In this document: positions 9,286 to 19,005 of the stretch, in pieces
How the letters are laid out: the number at the start of each line of letters is the position of its first letter
Position numbering within the stretch: position 1 is the first letter of the stretch
NCBI RefSeq assembly: GCF_003605125.1
Contig: NZ_QPQT01000003.1
Location: forward strand, 1 to 64,000
DNA: 64,000 nucleotides
From: Shewanella algidipiscicola
GTDB taxonomy: Bacteria; Pseudomonadota; Gammaproteobacteria; Enterobacterales; Shewanellaceae
Reading direction: 5' to 3'
Position numbers and translations under genes: made by a program
The notes under the pieces: generated by a model
What the model saw: the letters and a program-made list of their open reading frames with translations, nothing else
What the model was told of the DNA's origin: nothing
Databases searched by the model: none

Positions 9286-9696
9286 AGGTCTCTCTCTTTT
9301 ATTCTGTCGGCGCTCGCGGGGTTTTGGACGTATTGAGCGCGCGAATTCTCGGTTTGTGGCTGTGAGTTGTTGCCAGAGATGTTAGCACTATTTTGCATTG
9401 CTGTGTGTGTATTTGTTGGTGTAGCTCCAGGCGATAGGAGCTGTAGGATAGCCAGAGATCTGATGAAACTCACCTCGTTTAAGTCTGTTCATCCCTGCCT
9501 CAAACATAAGCCTTAAACTTCTGCGTTAAAATGTCAGTCTCAAACACACGTCATTGAAAATAAGCTCCTTAAATATGCCTAAGTTGATGCTAATAGAAAA
9601 CGGAGACCCTAAGGTCTCCGTTTGGTCGCTTTAAGCCGTTATCCTATTTACCTGAGCTCGCTAGCATGGGGCTGGCGATTTCGAACGTAAATGAGA
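9286..9696. other. Non-coding stretch between phosphatase gene and ettA
   Basis: This region holds the ettA terminator (9597-9623) and presumably the promoter of the phosphatase gene. A 63-codon frame at 9282-9473 has low-complexity composition and no homologue I recognise, so I do not call it. Confidence 0.4.
9597..9623 (-). terminator. Rho-independent terminator of ettA
   Basis: AAACGGAGACC (9598-9608) pairs with GGTCTCCGTTT (9613-9623) across a 4-base loop. On the minus strand a T run follows, 75 bp after the ettA stop. Confidence 0.8.
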
Positions 9697-11361
9697 TCAG
9701 CTGATGCGCTTGTATTTTAGGCGATGAGGCTCGATGGCATCGGTGCCTAAGGTCTCTTTTAACCAAGTGGTGTACTCGGTGTAGTTACCTTCGTAGAAGT
9801 TGACTTGACCTTCATCGCGATAATCTAAAATATGGGTAGCGATTCTGTCGAGGAACCAACGGTCATGGGAGATAACCATGGCGCAACCTGGGAATTCAAG
9901 CAGGGCTTCTTCCAAGGCGCGTAAGGTTTCTACGTCTAAATCGTTGGTGGGTTCATCGAGTAATAGTACGTTACCGCCCGCTTGCAACAGTTTGGCTAAA
10001 TGAACTCGGTTACGCTCACCACCCGAGAGCGTGCCGATAATTTTTTGCTGATCGCCACCACGGAAGTTAAAGCGACCCACATAGGCGCGACTTGGGATCT
10101 CGGTGTTGTTGATCCGCATGATATCTTGGCCGCCGGAGATCTCTTGCCAAACGGTATTTTTATCATTCATCGAATCACGGAACTGATCCACCGAGGCAAT
10201 CTTCACCGACTCACCAATTTCGATGCTGCCACTATCAGGCTGCTCGGCGCCGGTAAGCATCTTAAACAGGGTCGATTTACCCGCGCCGTTGGCACCGATA
10301 ATGCCCACGATAGCGCCTTTGGGCACTGAGAAGCTTAAATTGTCGATAAGGACGCGATCGCCATAAGACTTGGTCAGGTTGTTAACTTCAATCACCTTGT
10401 CACCCAAGCGGGGCCCAGGTGGAATAAAGAGTTCGTTCGTCTCGTTTCGCTTTTGGTAATCGTTAGTATTAAGCTCTTCAAAACGCGCCATACGGGCCTT
10501 GCCCTTAGATTGCCGGCCTTTAGCCCCCTGGCGAACCCATTCAAGTTCTTTGGCAATGGTTTTTTGGCGGGCGTTTTCGGTGGCCGACTCTTGTTTAAGG
10601 CGGGCATCTTTTTGCTCAAGCCAAGAAGAGTAGTTGCCTTCCCAAGGGATCCCTTCGCCACGGTCAAGTTCTAAAATCCAACCTGCGGCGTTGTCGAGGA
10701 AGTATCTATCGTGGGTAATGGCCACAACGGTGCCAGTGTAATCTTGTAAGAAGCGCTCTAGCCAAGCGACCGACTCGGCATCCAAATGGTTGGTCGGCTC
10801 ATCGAGCAGCAACATATCGGGTTTTTCGAGCAGTAAACGACACAAGGCCACACGGCGACGCTCACCCCCAGATAAGACTTCAATTTTAGTGTCCCAATCA
10901 GGTAGACGCAGCGCATCTGCGGCGCGCTCTAAGATGTTGTCGAGGTTGTGGGCATCTTGCGCTTGAATAATGGCTTCGAGGCGGCCTTGTTCTTTGGCTA
11001 ACGCATCAAAGTCGGCATCGGGCTCGGCGTACAACGCATAGACTTCATCTAAGCGGGTAAGAGCATTTTTCGCCTCGCTGACCGCTTCTTCAATCGCTTC
11101 ACGTACGGTTTGCTGTTCATCCAGCTTAGGCTCTTGGGGCAGGTAACCGATTTTAAGGTCCTGCATGGGGCGGGCTTCACCCTCAATGTCGGTATCTAGG
11201 CCGGCCATAATGCGCAGTAGGGTCGATTTACCCGAGCCGTTAAGACCCAATACACCAATCTTGGCGCCAGGAAAAAAGCTTAAGGAAATATCTTTTAGGA
11301 TCTGCTTTTTAGGTGGGACAATTTTGCCCACTCGTAGCATGCTATAAACAAATTGTGCCAT
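9697..11361 (-). CDS. ettA: Energy-dependent translational throttle A (ABC-F ATPase)
   Basis: A ribosome-associated ABC-F protein of 554 residues (E. coli EttA has 555). It binds the E site and gates the first peptide bond according to ATP/ADP level. Two ABC cassettes are visible. The first has Walker A GLNGSGKST (39-47), LSGGERRRVALCRLLL and MLLLDEPTNHLD. The second has GANGAGKST, LSGGERNRVHLAKLL and VLLLDEPTNDLD. The charged P-site interaction linker with KGRQSKGKARM lies between them. The longer reading would begin at a TTG seven codons upstream; I chose ATG 11361 because MAQFVYSMLRVGK matches the conserved N-terminus and GGAG lies nine bases before it. Cytoplasmic, single-gene unit. Confidence 0.96.
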   Translation of the reverse strand: MAQFVYSMLRVGKIVPPKKQILKDISLSFFPGAKIGVLGLNGSGKSTLLRIMAGLDTDIEGEARPMQDLKIGYLPQEPKLDEQQTVREAIEEAVSEAKNALTRLDEVYALYAEPDADFDALAKEQGRLEAIIQAQDAHNLDNILERAADALRLPDWDTKIEVLSGGERRRVALCRLLLEKPDMLLLDEPTNHLDAESVAWLERFLQDYTGTVVAITHDRYFLDNAAGWILELDRGEGIPWEGNYSSWLEQKDARLKQESATENARQKTIAKELEWVRQGAKGRQSKGKARMARFEELNTNDYQKRNETNELFIPPGPRLGDKVIEVNNLTKSYGDRVLIDNLSFSVPKGAIVGIIGANGAGKSTLFKMLTGAEQPDSGSIEIGESVKIASVDQFRDSMNDKNTVWQEISGGQDIMRINNTEIPSRAYVGRFNFRGGDQQKIIGTLSGGERNRVHLAKLLQAGGNVLLLDEPTNDLDVETLRALEEALLEFPGCAMVISHDRWFLDRIATHILDYRDEGQVNFYEGNYTEYTTWLKETLGTDAIEPHRLKYKRIS

Positions 11362-11752
11362 AACAAATTTACTCTCCGACAAAACAATGGCGCCAATTCT
11401 ACTGCAATCGAGTATGAACTTAAATCGTATTTTAGAAGATGGGCGCCGGCGGCGTGTGCATCAATTGCTTTTGGGCTGATTTTTCGGTTTATGCCACCCA
11501 AGGTTTATCCTAAAACGAAAACAGTGTTTTTTCTCAAGACTCTGTAAATAAGCACTTTTATGCTTTAAAAAAGAATCCGCTTGCCAAACAACGACTCACT
11601 TACGGCATTGGGACGACCGGGGGGCTTGGATGAATATTTCTAAGGCTTAATTACGGCTAATTTCATGTTGCTAATGCTGGGATTGTGATCAATTGCACTG
11701 TAGAATACCGCGCAACCCTACTTAAATAAGACTTTAACAGCTGGAGTGACCA
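11362..11752. other. Divergent intergenic region ettA / glyA
   Basis: This 391-bp region must hold the promoters of both genes. I found no PurR-like palindrome, riboswitch or small ORF. A TAGAAT at about 11701-11706 could be a glyA -10, but no good -35 is spaced from it. Confidence 0.3.
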
Positions 11753-13009
11753 ATGCTGAAAAAAGAGATGAATATTGCGGACTTCGATCCACAACTGTTT
11801 CAAGCGATCCAAGATGAAACTCGTCGTCAAGAGGAGCACATCGAGCTAATCGCCTCTGAAAACTACACCAGCCCTCGTGTTCTAGAAGCGCAAGGTTCTC
11901 AGCTGACTAACAAGTATGCCGAAGGCTACCCAGGTAAGCGTTACTATGGTGGTTGTGAGTATGTGGATATCGCCGAAGACTTGGCAATTTCTCGCGCCAA
12001 AGAGCTATTTGGCGCCACTTACGCCAATGTTCAGCCTCACTCCGGCTCACAAGCTAACTCAGCGGTATTTATGGCACTACTTCAAGGCGGTGATACTGTT
12101 TTGGGCATGAGCCTTGCCCATGGTGGTCACTTGACCCATGGCTCTCACGTGAGCTTCTCGGGTAAATTATACAATGCCGTGCAGTACGGTATCGACGAAA
12201 CCACAGGCAAGATTGATTACGCCGAAGTTGAGCGCCTTGCCGTTGAGCATCAACCTAAGATGATCATCGCCGGTTTCAGTGCTTACTCTGGTATTATCGA
12301 TTGGGGCAAGTTCCGCGAAATCGCAGACAAAGTTGGTGCTTACCTGTTTGTCGATATGGCGCACGTTGCAGGTCTAGTGGCTGCGGGTATCTATCCTAAT
12401 CCACTGCCACATGCACACGTGGTGACCACCACAACCCATAAGACTCTGGCTGGCCCACGTGGCGGCTTGATCTTGTCGGCTTGTGATGATGAAGATATTT
12501 ACAAGAAGCTAAACTCTGCGGTATTCCCAGGTGGCCAAGGTGGCCCATTGATGCACGTTATCGCGGCTAAAGCGGTGGCGTTCAAAGAAGCATTAGAGCC
12601 TGAGTTTAAAACGTACCAAGAGCAAGTGGTTGTTAACGCGAAAGCGATGGCAAACACCTTTATTCAACGCGGTTATGATGTAGTGTCTGGCGGTACCGAC
12701 AACCACCTATTCCTACTTGATTTGATTGCTAAAGATATCACAGGTAAAGACGCTGATGCTGCACTTGGTCGTGCCAACATCACAGTGAACAAAAACTCAG
12801 TGCCTAACGATCCTCGTTCACCTTTTGTGACCTCGGGTCTGCGTATTGGCTCGCCAGCGATCACTCGTCGTGGCTTCAAAGAAGCGCAAGCGGTTGAGTT
12901 AACGAACTGGATGTGTGATGTGCTCGATGACATCAACAACGAAGCTACTATCGAGCGGGTGAAAAACCAGGTACTTGATTTGTGCGTTAAGTTCCCCGTT
13001 TACGGTTAA
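11753..13009 (+). CDS. glyA: Serine hydroxymethyltransferase
   Basis: This PLP enzyme interconverts serine plus tetrahydrofolate with glycine plus 5,10-methylene-tetrahydrofolate, the main source of one-carbon units. Its 418 residues match the family (E. coli 417). The PLP lysine is K230 in [16 protein letters not shown]. The folate/substrate region [10 protein letters not shown] (31-40) and the [14 protein letters not shown] stretch (54-67) are intact. GGAG precedes the ATG. A strong terminator follows, yet nrdR and the rib genes start just downstream in the same direction, linking folate, deoxynucleotide and flavin supply. Confidence 0.98.
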   Translation: MLKKEMNIADFDPQLFQAIQDETRRQEEHIELIASENYTSPRVLEAQGSQLTNKYAEGYPGKRYYGGCEYVDIAEDLAISRAKELFGATYANVQPHSGSQANSAVFMALLQGGDTVLGMSLAHGGHLTHGSHVSFSGKLYNAVQYGIDETTGKIDYAEVERLAVEHQPKMIIAGFSAYSGIIDWGKFREIADKVGAYLFVDMAHVAGLVAAGIYPNPLPHAHVVTTTTHKTLAGPRGGLILSACDDEDIYKKLNSAVFPGGQGGPLMHVIAAKAVAFKEALEPEFKTYQEQVVVNAKAMANTFIQRGYDVVSGGTDNHLFLLDLIAKDITGKDADAALGRANITVNKNSVPNDPRSPFVTSGLRIGSPAITRRGFKEAQAVELTNWMCDVLDDINNEATIERVKNQVLDLCVKFPVYG

Positions 13010-13037
13010 CCTTAAGGGTTAAATCAGGTAAACTTCG

Positions 13038-13065
13038 ATGGCCGCTATTATAGCGGCCATTTTTG
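13038..13065 (+). terminator. Rho-independent terminator of glyA
   Basis: ATGGCCGCTA and TAGCGGCCAT form a compact hairpin followed by TTTTT, 29 bp after the glyA stop. Confidence 0.85.
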
Positions 13066-13131
13066 TATCTCTCAGTTGGCTTTCTATGTATGCCAACCGA
13101 TCTGTTTAAGTGCTTTTATGCTGGAGGCTCA

Positions 13132-13596
13132 ATGTATTGTCCGTTTTGCAGCGCAACCGATACTAAGGTGATCGATTCTCGCTTGGTTGCCGATGGCCAC
13201 CAGGTTCGCCGTCGCCGTGAATGCCTTGAGTGCCATGAAAGATTCACCACTTTTGAAGGCGCCGAGTTAGTCATGCCACGAGTGGTTAAGCAAGACGGTA
13301 GTCGCCAGCCATTCGATGAAGAAAAGCTGCGCGGCGGTATGTTACGCGCAGTCGAGAAACGTCCGGTATCTATGGATGAAATTGAGCAGGCACTAAGCAA
13401 GATTAAGTCGACACTGCGCGCCACTGGCGAGCGTGAAGTCACCTCTGAGATGATAGGTAACTTGATGATGGACCACTTGGTCAACCTCGACAAAGTCGCC
13501 TATATCCGTTTCGCTTCTGTGTATCGTGCCTTTGAAGATGTGTCCGAGTTTGGTGACGCCATTGCGAAACTGCAGAGTCCTAAGTCGCCCAAATAA
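13132..13596 (+). CDS. nrdR: Transcriptional repressor NrdR
   Basis: This 154-residue repressor of ribonucleotide reductase operons senses ATP/dATP. The N-terminal zinc ribbon has CPFC (3-6) and CLEC (31-34), with the basic stretch RRRRE between them. An ATP-cone follows from about residue 46 ([19 protein letters not shown]...). An upstream frame would add 23 codons, but MYCPFC is the invariant N-terminus and CTGGAGG lies just before ATG 13132. First gene of the nrdR-rib-nusB run, an arrangement common in gammaproteobacteria. Confidence 0.97.
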   Translation: MYCPFCSATDTKVIDSRLVADGHQVRRRRECLECHERFTTFEGAELVMPRVVKQDGSRQPFDEEKLRGGMLRAVEKRPVSMDEIEQALSKIKSTLRATGEREVTSEMIGNLMMDHLVNLDKVAYIRFASVYRAFEDVSEFGDAIAKLQSPKSPK

Positions 13597-13633
13597 ACCG
13601 ATTATTAATCATTAGATTGCATGGATATGGCAC

Positions 13634-14764
13634 ATGGTGTGGTCAAAATTTGATATTGAAATGATGGCAAAAGCCATTAAGTTAGCGCGTCAAGGGCGCT
13701 ATACCACTCGACCCAACCCTAGCGTGGGCTGTGTTATCAGCTTGGCAGGCAAGGTAGTCGGCCAAGGTTATCATATTGCCGCGGGCGGCCCCCATGCCGA
13801 AGTGCATGCACTGCGTATGGCAGGCGAGCAAGCCCAAGGAGCAACCGCCTATGTTACTCTAGAGCCGTGTAGCCACTATGGTCGTACCCCGCCGTGTGCA
13901 CAGGCATTAATCGATGCGCAAGTGGCGCGAGTAGTGGTGGCGGTAACCGATCCTAATCCGCAGGTGTCTGGCCGGGGGATTAAGATGCTGCAGCAAGCAG
14001 GCATAGAGGTCGATATCGATCTGCTGCGTGATGAGGCGGCCGCGCTGAATCAAGGCTTTATGAAGCGAATGGCGACTGGATTGCCTTGGGTGAGCATCAA
14101 GTTGGCCGCCAGTTTAGACGGTAAAACGGCGCTGTCCAATGGCACATCGAAGTGGATAACCGGTGCCAATGCCCGCCGCGATGTGCAGCGAATGCGTGCG
14201 CGTCATTGTGCGGTGCTAACTGGCATCGATAGCGTCTTGCAAGATGATCCCAGCATGAATGTGCGCCATCAAGAGCTCGGTAGCCTAGCCGATTCACTGC
14301 CTGTTGAGCTGTTAAAGCAGCCATTGCGGGTGGTGCTCGATAGTCAGGCTCGGCTAGGGAGCCAAGCAACATTATTGGCCATTCCATCACCTATCTTATT
14401 GGTGTCTTGCAGGCCTTATAGCCCGTCGATACAGGCCTCATGGCCACCACATGTGAGCCATTTACAGCTTGACGCCCAAGAAGGGCGCGTGCCGCTCGCA
14501 GCATTGCTGGCGCATTTAGGCCAAACGTGCAATAGCGTGATGGTCGAAGCTGGCGCCACCTTGGCGGGAGCTTTTATGGCACAGCAACTGGCCGATGAGT
14601 TGGTCTTATACCAAGCGCCTAAATTGCTTGGCGGCCACGGGCGTAATTTACTCCTGTTGCCCGACTATACTCAGATGGCGCAACTGCCTAAGTTAGTGTT
14701 AACTGATGAGCGCAAGGTCGGTGTCGATACGCGTTTTACATTTAATTTAAGTGCACATTCCTAA
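13634..14764 (+). CDS. ribD: Riboflavin biosynthesis deaminase/reductase RibD
   Basis: This bifunctional enzyme deaminates the pyrimidine intermediate and then reduces its ribose chain using NADPH. The N-terminal deaminase has the zinc site H54-A-E and PCSHYGRTPPC with C79 and C88. The C-terminal reductase (about 148-376) begins WVSIKLAASLDGKTA. Its 376 residues are typical. It starts 37 bp after nrdR and is followed by ribE, so it belongs to the riboflavin run. Confidence 0.97.
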   Translation: MVWSKFDIEMMAKAIKLARQGRYTTRPNPSVGCVISLAGKVVGQGYHIAAGGPHAEVHALRMAGEQAQGATAYVTLEPCSHYGRTPPCAQALIDAQVARVVVAVTDPNPQVSGRGIKMLQQAGIEVDIDLLRDEAAALNQGFMKRMATGLPWVSIKLAASLDGKTALSNGTSKWITGANARRDVQRMRARHCAVLTGIDSVLQDDPSMNVRHQELGSLADSLPVELLKQPLRVVLDSQARLGSQATLLAIPSPILLVSCRPYSPSIQASWPPHVSHLQLDAQEGRVPLAALLAHLGQTCNSVMVEAGATLAGAFMAQQLADELVLYQAPKLLGGHGRNLLLLPDYTQMAQLPKLVLTDERKVGVDTRFTFNLSAHS

Positions 14765-14793
14765 TCAAGTGCAGAACAACCAAGTAGGTAAAG

Positions 14794-15465
14794 ATGTTTA
14801 CTGGGATCATTGAGTCAGTAGGAAATCTAAGGAAAATTGAGCGCCGTGGTGACGATATTCGCCTCACCGTGGCCTGTGGTAAGTTGGACTTAAGCGATGT
14901 CAAACTTGGTGATAGCATTGCCACCAATGGCGTGTGTCTCACCGTGGTGGAATGTTTGAGCGATGGTTATGTTGCCGATATCTCAGCCGAGACAGTGTCG
15001 CTGACCGGTTTTGCTCATTATCAAGTGGGGCAAGCGGTCAATTTAGAAAAAGCCGTTACACCGACCACACGTTTAGGCGGTCATATGGTGAGTGGTCATG
15101 TGGATGGGGTCGCTTACGTCGACGACAGGCAATACCGTGGTAAGGCTATCGAATTTTGGTTAACGCCACCTCAAGGCTTAGCGCGTTATATCGCCCATAA
15201 AGGCTCCATTACTATCGACGGCGTTAGCCTGACGGTGAATGAGGTGCAAGGCGAACGTTTTCGATTAACCATAGTGCCGCATACCGCGGGTGAAACCACT
15301 CTTATCAACTTAAAAACTGGCGATAGCGTCAATATCGAGGTGGATCTGATTGCACGTCATTTAGAGCGTTTAATGACGTATTCGGGGCATAATGCAGATG
15401 AAACTGTTAGCAAAGCCCCAGAAGTGACGATGGATCTGTTAGCTCGCTCAGGCTTTTTAAGATAG
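14794..15465 (+). CDS. ribE: Riboflavin synthase alpha chain
   Basis: This enzyme dismutates two 6,7-dimethyl-8-ribityllumazines into riboflavin. Its 223 residues carry two homologous lumazine-binding barrels: residues 1-97 begin MFTGIIESVG, and the second begins near GGHMVSGHVDGVA. A C-terminal trimerisation helix (ARHLERLM) follows. No FMN riboswitch (RFN element) is visible in the 29 bp before it. Symbol use varies (ribC in E. coli). Confidence 0.96.
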   Translation: MFTGIIESVGNLRKIERRGDDIRLTVACGKLDLSDVKLGDSIATNGVCLTVVECLSDGYVADISAETVSLTGFAHYQVGQAVNLEKAVTPTTRLGGHMVSGHVDGVAYVDDRQYRGKAIEFWLTPPQGLARYIAHKGSITIDGVSLTVNEVQGERFRLTIVPHTAGETTLINLKTGDSVNIEVDLIARHLERLMTYSGHNADETVSKAPEVTMDLLARSGFLR

Positions 15466-15532
15466 AGGCTGGTAATGCCCGCTAATAGCAGATTAAATAT
15501 TTATTACTAGAAGAACATTTCAAGGTCTAACA

Positions 15533-16636
15533 ATGACACTACATAGCATAGAAGCGATTATCGAAGATATTCGTTTAGGCAAAATGGTTATCTTGATGGA
15601 TGACGAAGATAGAGAAAACGAAGGCGATCTCATCATGGCGGCAGATCTTGTCACCCCTGAGGCGATCAACTTTATGGCCACTTTCGGACGCGGCTTAATT
15701 TGCCAAACCATGACGAAAGCGCGCTGTCAGCAGCTGAATTTACCCTTGATGGTCACCAACAATAACGCGCAATTTTCGACTAACTTTACCGTGTCGATTG
15801 AAGCTGCTGAAGGGGTGACAACCGGTATTTCTGCTCAAGATAGAGCCGTGACCGTTAAAGCGGCTGTGGCGAAAGATGCTAAGCCGACCGATATTGTGCA
15901 GCCAGGGCATATTTTCCCGCTGATGGCCCAAGAAGGTGGCGTTTTAGTGCGCGCAGGTCACACCGAAGCGGGCTGTGATATTGCCCGTCTTGCAGGTTTA
16001 GAGCCTTCAGCTGTTATCGTTGAAATTCTTAATGACGATGGCACCATGGCGCGTCGTCCCGATCTTGAGGTTTTTGCCGAAAAGCATGGCCTAAAAATAG
16101 GAACCATTGCCGATTTAATCGAATATCGCAATACCAAAGAGACCACAGTGGTGCGCGAGGCTAAGTGCAAATTGCCAACCCGTTTTGGTGAGTTTGAGAT
16201 GATCACCTACCGTGACACCATAGACAATCAACTTAACTATGCCCTTATTAAAGGTGACGTTAAGCCAGACAGCTTAGTGCGGGTACACCTGCAAAATACC
16301 TTTAATGACTTACTTCACTCTGAGCGCGACGAAAAACGCAGCTGGCCACTCGAAAAAGCCATGGCGCGTATTGCCGATGAAGGCGGCGTATTAGTCTTAC
16401 TGGGTCATCAAGAGCACAGCAGTGAAATTTTGGCCAAGGTCAAAGCATTTGAAGCTCAAGATAAAGGCGAAGCCGCAGCCCCAGCACAATGGCAAGGCAC
16501 CTCACGCCAAGTGGGCATCGGCTCGCAAATATTGGCCGATGTGGGCGTCACCACGATGCGCCTGCTGAGTTCGCCAAAGCGTTACCATTCGCTGTCGGGC
16601 TTTGGGTTAGAAGTCACTGAATATATTGCTGATTAA
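15533..16636 (+). CDS. ribB: DHBP synthase fused to a degenerate GTP cyclohydrolase II domain (RibBX type)
   Basis: A 367-residue fusion. Residues 1-200 are 3,4-dihydroxy-2-butanone-4-phosphate synthase, with the acidic motif [11 protein letters not shown] (23-33) and AGHTEAGCD (141-149). Residues 205-367 resemble RibA in fold (it ends [18 protein letters not shown]) but lack what GTP cyclohydrolase II needs. The zinc-cysteine region is replaced by [17 protein letters not shown] (251-267) with no cysteine, and the usual RQEGRGIGL loop is replaced by [10 protein letters not shown] (291-300). The protein should therefore make the four-carbon unit only, and a separate ribA must exist elsewhere. 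This matches the RibBX variant described in Shewanella and other proteobacteria. Automatic annotation often calls it RibBA. Confidence 0.93.
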   Translation: MTLHSIEAIIEDIRLGKMVILMDDEDRENEGDLIMAADLVTPEAINFMATFGRGLICQTMTKARCQQLNLPLMVTNNNAQFSTNFTVSIEAAEGVTTGISAQDRAVTVKAAVAKDAKPTDIVQPGHIFPLMAQEGGVLVRAGHTEAGCDIARLAGLEPSAVIVEILNDDGTMARRPDLEVFAEKHGLKIGTIADLIEYRNTKETTVVREAKCKLPTRFGEFEMITYRDTIDNQLNYALIKGDVKPDSLVRVHLQNTFNDLLHSERDEKRSWPLEKAMARIADEGGVLVLLGHQEHSSEILAKVKAFEAQDKGEAAAPAQWQGTSRQVGIGSQILADVGVTTMRLLSSPKRYHSLSGFGLEVTEYIAD

Positions 16637-16760
16637 TACTCATGTGAGTAAATTAACTCATTTGGTTTAAATTGCATGGGGATCAACGTCGTGTGCTGTG
16701 GTATTATACGGCCTCTTTTTTCCCGTGCCGGGTTTGTTAAAGCTAATTTAGGTAAGATAA

Positions 16761-17237
16761 ATGAACGTAGTTCAAGGTAATATCGAATCGAAAAATGCCA
16801 AAGTTGCCATCGTGATCTCACGCTTCAACAGCTTTGTTGTTGAGAGTTTGCTTAATGGCGCGTTAGATACGCTAAAGCGCTTTGGTCAAGTTGCAGATGA
16901 CAATATCACGATTGTACGTGTGCCTGGCGCTGTAGAGTTGCCTCTTGCGGCTCGTCGTGTGGCGGCAAGCGGTAAATTTGACGGTATCATTGCGCTAGGC
17001 GCCGTGATCCGTGGTGGTACTCCCCATTTTGATTTTGTTGCAGGCGAATGTAACAAAGGTTTGGCTCAGGTAGCGCTTGAGTTTGATCTTCCTGTTTCAT
17101 TTGGTGTGTTGACCACAGATACCATTGAGCAAGCCATTGAGCGCTCAGGTACTAAAGCGGGTAATAAGGGCGGCGAAGCGGCTCTTAGTTTGCTTGAAAT
17201 GGTCAATGTTCTGCAAGAACTAGAACAGCAGTTGTAA
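16761..17237 (+). CDS. ribH: 6,7-dimethyl-8-ribityllumazine synthase
   Basis: This enzyme condenses the RibD pyrimidine product with the four-carbon unit from RibB. Its 158 residues cover the whole family domain. Substrate-binding landmarks are VISRFNSFV (18-26), [13 protein letters not shown], and [16 protein letters not shown] with the catalytic histidine. It ends in the helix before nusB. A TATTAT in the 124-bp gap before it may be an internal promoter. Confidence 0.97.
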   Translation: MNVVQGNIESKNAKVAIVISRFNSFVVESLLNGALDTLKRFGQVADDNITIVRVPGAVELPLAARRVAASGKFDGIIALGAVIRGGTPHFDFVAGECNKGLAQVALEFDLPVSFGVLTTDTIEQAIERSGTKAGNKGGEAALSLLEMVNVLQELEQQL

Positions 17238-17251
17238 GATTAGGAACAAGA

Positions 17252-17656
17252 ATGAAACCTTCAGAGCGCCGTAAAGCCCGCCGTCTAGCGTTACAAGCTA
17301 TCTACTCATGGCAGCTAAGCGGAAATAATGTTGCCGATGTGGAGCATGAATTCCTCACTGAGCAAAAAATCGATGGTGTCGATGTTAGCTATTTTCGTGA
17401 ATTGCTATCGGGAACCACCATCAAGTGCGCCCAGTTAGATGAGTTAATTACCCCTCATATTGAGCGTCCGTTCGATGAGGTTTCACCTATCGAAAAAGCA
17501 GTATTACGTCTTGCGACGTATGAGCTGACTTTCCGCAAGGACGTGCCTTTCAAGGTTGCGATTAACGAAGCGATTGAGCTAGCTAAGGCCTTTGGTGCCG
17601 AAGATGGTCATAAGTTTGTTAATGGCATTCTCGATAAGATAGTCGGTAGAAAGTGA
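17252..17656 (+). CDS. nusB: Transcription antitermination factor NusB
   Basis: This 134-residue all-helical protein binds boxA RNA with NusE (S10) in rRNA antitermination. The N-terminal basic helix [20 protein letters not shown] and the C-terminal [17 protein letters not shown]...[10 protein letters not shown] are family hallmarks. It begins 14 bp after ribH, the classical ribH-nusB coupling, and ends at a terminator. Confidence 0.97.
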   Translation: MKPSERRKARRLALQAIYSWQLSGNNVADVEHEFLTEQKIDGVDVSYFRELLSGTTIKCAQLDELITPHIERPFDEVSPIEKAVLRLATYELTFRKDVPFKVAINEAIELAKAFGAEDGHKFVNGILDKIVGRK

Positions 17657-17662
17657 TAGTCG

Positions 17663-17691
17663 AAACGGTGTCCTAGGATGCCGTTTTTTTT
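17663..17691 (+). terminator. Rho-independent terminator after nusB
   Basis: AAACGG (17663-17668) and CCGTTT (17681-17686) flank a short stem/loop and run into eight T residues, seven bases past the nusB stop. Confidence 0.8.
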
Positions 17692-17701
17692 GTTATCATC
17701 G

Positions 17702-17987
17702 CTAGGTTCTGTTGATTTTTCACGCTTGTTTCTGCGCCTTGATGAGTGATGTTGACAAGGTGTGGCTATGACTCGAGTCATGCTTCGCCAGTGGTTTAAA
17801 CAGCACCATACTCGCTAAGCCCTGCGGCCATAGTGATTTGTTTCAATGCAGCACGCCCTGATGAGCCTTTGGTTTAGCTTTTAAGCCTTATGGCTCAAGC
17901 TTTATGATTTAGGCTTTATGATTTAAGTTTTGCTCTTAACCCATTGAGTTCGAACCATCACTAAGCTTGAAAAACAATATTCCCTAG
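17702..17987. mobile_element. Possible decayed copy of the 7.8-kb MITE filling the nusB-thiL gap
   Basis: The left edge CTAGGTTCTGTTGATTTTT matches the terminal repeat of the element at 7.8 kb in 16 of 19 positions. The right edge, ending TTCCCTAG at 17987, matches its other end in about 17 of 22 with one gap. Length (286 against about 269 bp) and terminal CTAG agree, but the interior does not resemble the first element. Chance similarity is possible. The stretch also holds a 14-bp palindrome ATGACTCGAGTCAT (17768-17781) and a tandem pair of GCTTTATGATTTA (17899, 17913). Confidence 0.3.
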
Positions 17988-18042
17988 GTGTCGCCTGCAT
18001 GGATGTGGGGGATGACATTAACTTTATAATGGTTGTCAAACT

Positions 18043-19005
18043 GTGAAAGAGTTTAACGTAATTGAGCGTTTTTTTGCTGAGCGCGGTCAAGCTCGCCGCG
18101 ACGTAGAATTAAGTGTTGGCGATGACTGTGCCTTGGTTAATCCCGCTGAACATAAATCTATCGCTATCTCATGCGATACCCTCGTTGAAAATGTCCACTT
18201 CTTGGCCGACATGCCCGCTAAGGCATTAGGTTATAAATCGGTGGCCGTTAATCTATCTGATTTAGCCGCCATGGGCGCTGAGCCTGCATGGATGACCTTG
18301 GCCATTACCCTGCCTAATATAGATGAAGCATGGCTCGATGCGTTTAGCCAAGGCTTAAATGATGCTGCCGAGTATTATGGCGTTGCTCTGGTGGGGGGCG
18401 ACACCACGCGTGGACCGAAATCCATCACTATCACCATCAATGGTCAAGTCCCAAAAGGCAAAGCGTTAACTCGCAGTGGGGCGAACAATGGCGATTGGAT
18501 CTATGTGACAGGCACCTTAGGTGATTCAGCGTTAGGCTTAGCCATTTTACGGGGCGAGCAAACGCTGAGTGGCGATGCCGCGCAGTATTTAATTCAACGG
18601 CATTACTATCCAACGCCAAGAGTTTTGGCGGGGCAATCGCTGCGGAATCTCGCCTCGAGTGCCATCGATCTATCCGATGGTTTGGTGTCCGATATTGGCC
18701 ACATCCTCAAACACTCTAACGTGGGGGCGACTGTCGATGTCGATCAGCTACCGCTGTCGGCAGCCATGAGGGAGTCGGTTGAGTATGAGCAAGCGCTTAG
18801 CTATGCCCTGACGGGCGGGGAAGATTATGAATTACTCTTTACCGTGCCTGAATCACAGCGCGGTGCCCTAGAAACATCACTGGCTCATGCTGGGGTCTCT
18901 TTTGCTAAAATCGGCCAGATCTCCACAGGCAACAAACTGCGTTTGATGAAAGAGGGCGCCACATTTAAGCCAATCAATTTTAGTTTTGAGCATTTTACAT
19001 CATGA
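18043..19005 (+). CDS. thiL: Thiamine-monophosphate kinase
   Basis: This enzyme phosphorylates thiamine monophosphate to the active cofactor thiamine diphosphate using ATP. Its 320 residues include the PurM-like motifs VGDDCALV, SCDTLVENVHF, KSVAVNLSDLAAMGAEP, VGGDTTRG and the late TGGEDYELLF. The start is GTG at 18043. No in-frame ATG or clear Shine-Dalgarno is near, since the ATG at 18029 is out of frame. I see no TPP riboswitch upstream. It overlaps pgpA by four bases. Confidence 0.95.
   Translation: MKEFNVIERFFAERGQARRDVELSVGDDCALVNPAEHKSIAISCDTLVENVHFLADMPAKALGYKSVAVNLSDLAAMGAEPAWMTLAITLPNIDEAWLDAFSQGLNDAAEYYGVALVGGDTTRGPKSITITINGQVPKGKALTRSGANNGDWIYVTGTLGDSALGLAILRGEQTLSGDAAQYLIQRHYYPTPRVLAGQSLRNLASSAIDLSDGLVSDIGHILKHSNVGATVDVDQLPLSAAMRESVEYEQALSYALTGGEDYELLFTVPESQRGALETSLAHAGVSFAKIGQISTGNKLRLMKEGATFKPINFSFEHFTS

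Noticed and set aside
9282..9473. 63-codon frame upstream of the phosphatase gene
   Set aside because: Low-complexity, no homology signal, and it overlaps the likely promoter of the phosphatase gene.
13116..13493. 125-codon frame antisense to nrdR
   Set aside because: Shadow of NrdR in the opposite strand, with no ribosome-binding site and Ser/Arg-rich composition.
13600..15532. FMN riboswitch before the riboflavin genes
   Set aside because: No conserved RFN-element blocks are visible in any gap of the run, including the 67 bp before ribB.
17657..18042. TPP riboswitch before thiL
   Set aside because: The CUGAGA and related thi-box sequences were not found. The region looks like neutral or element-derived DNA.
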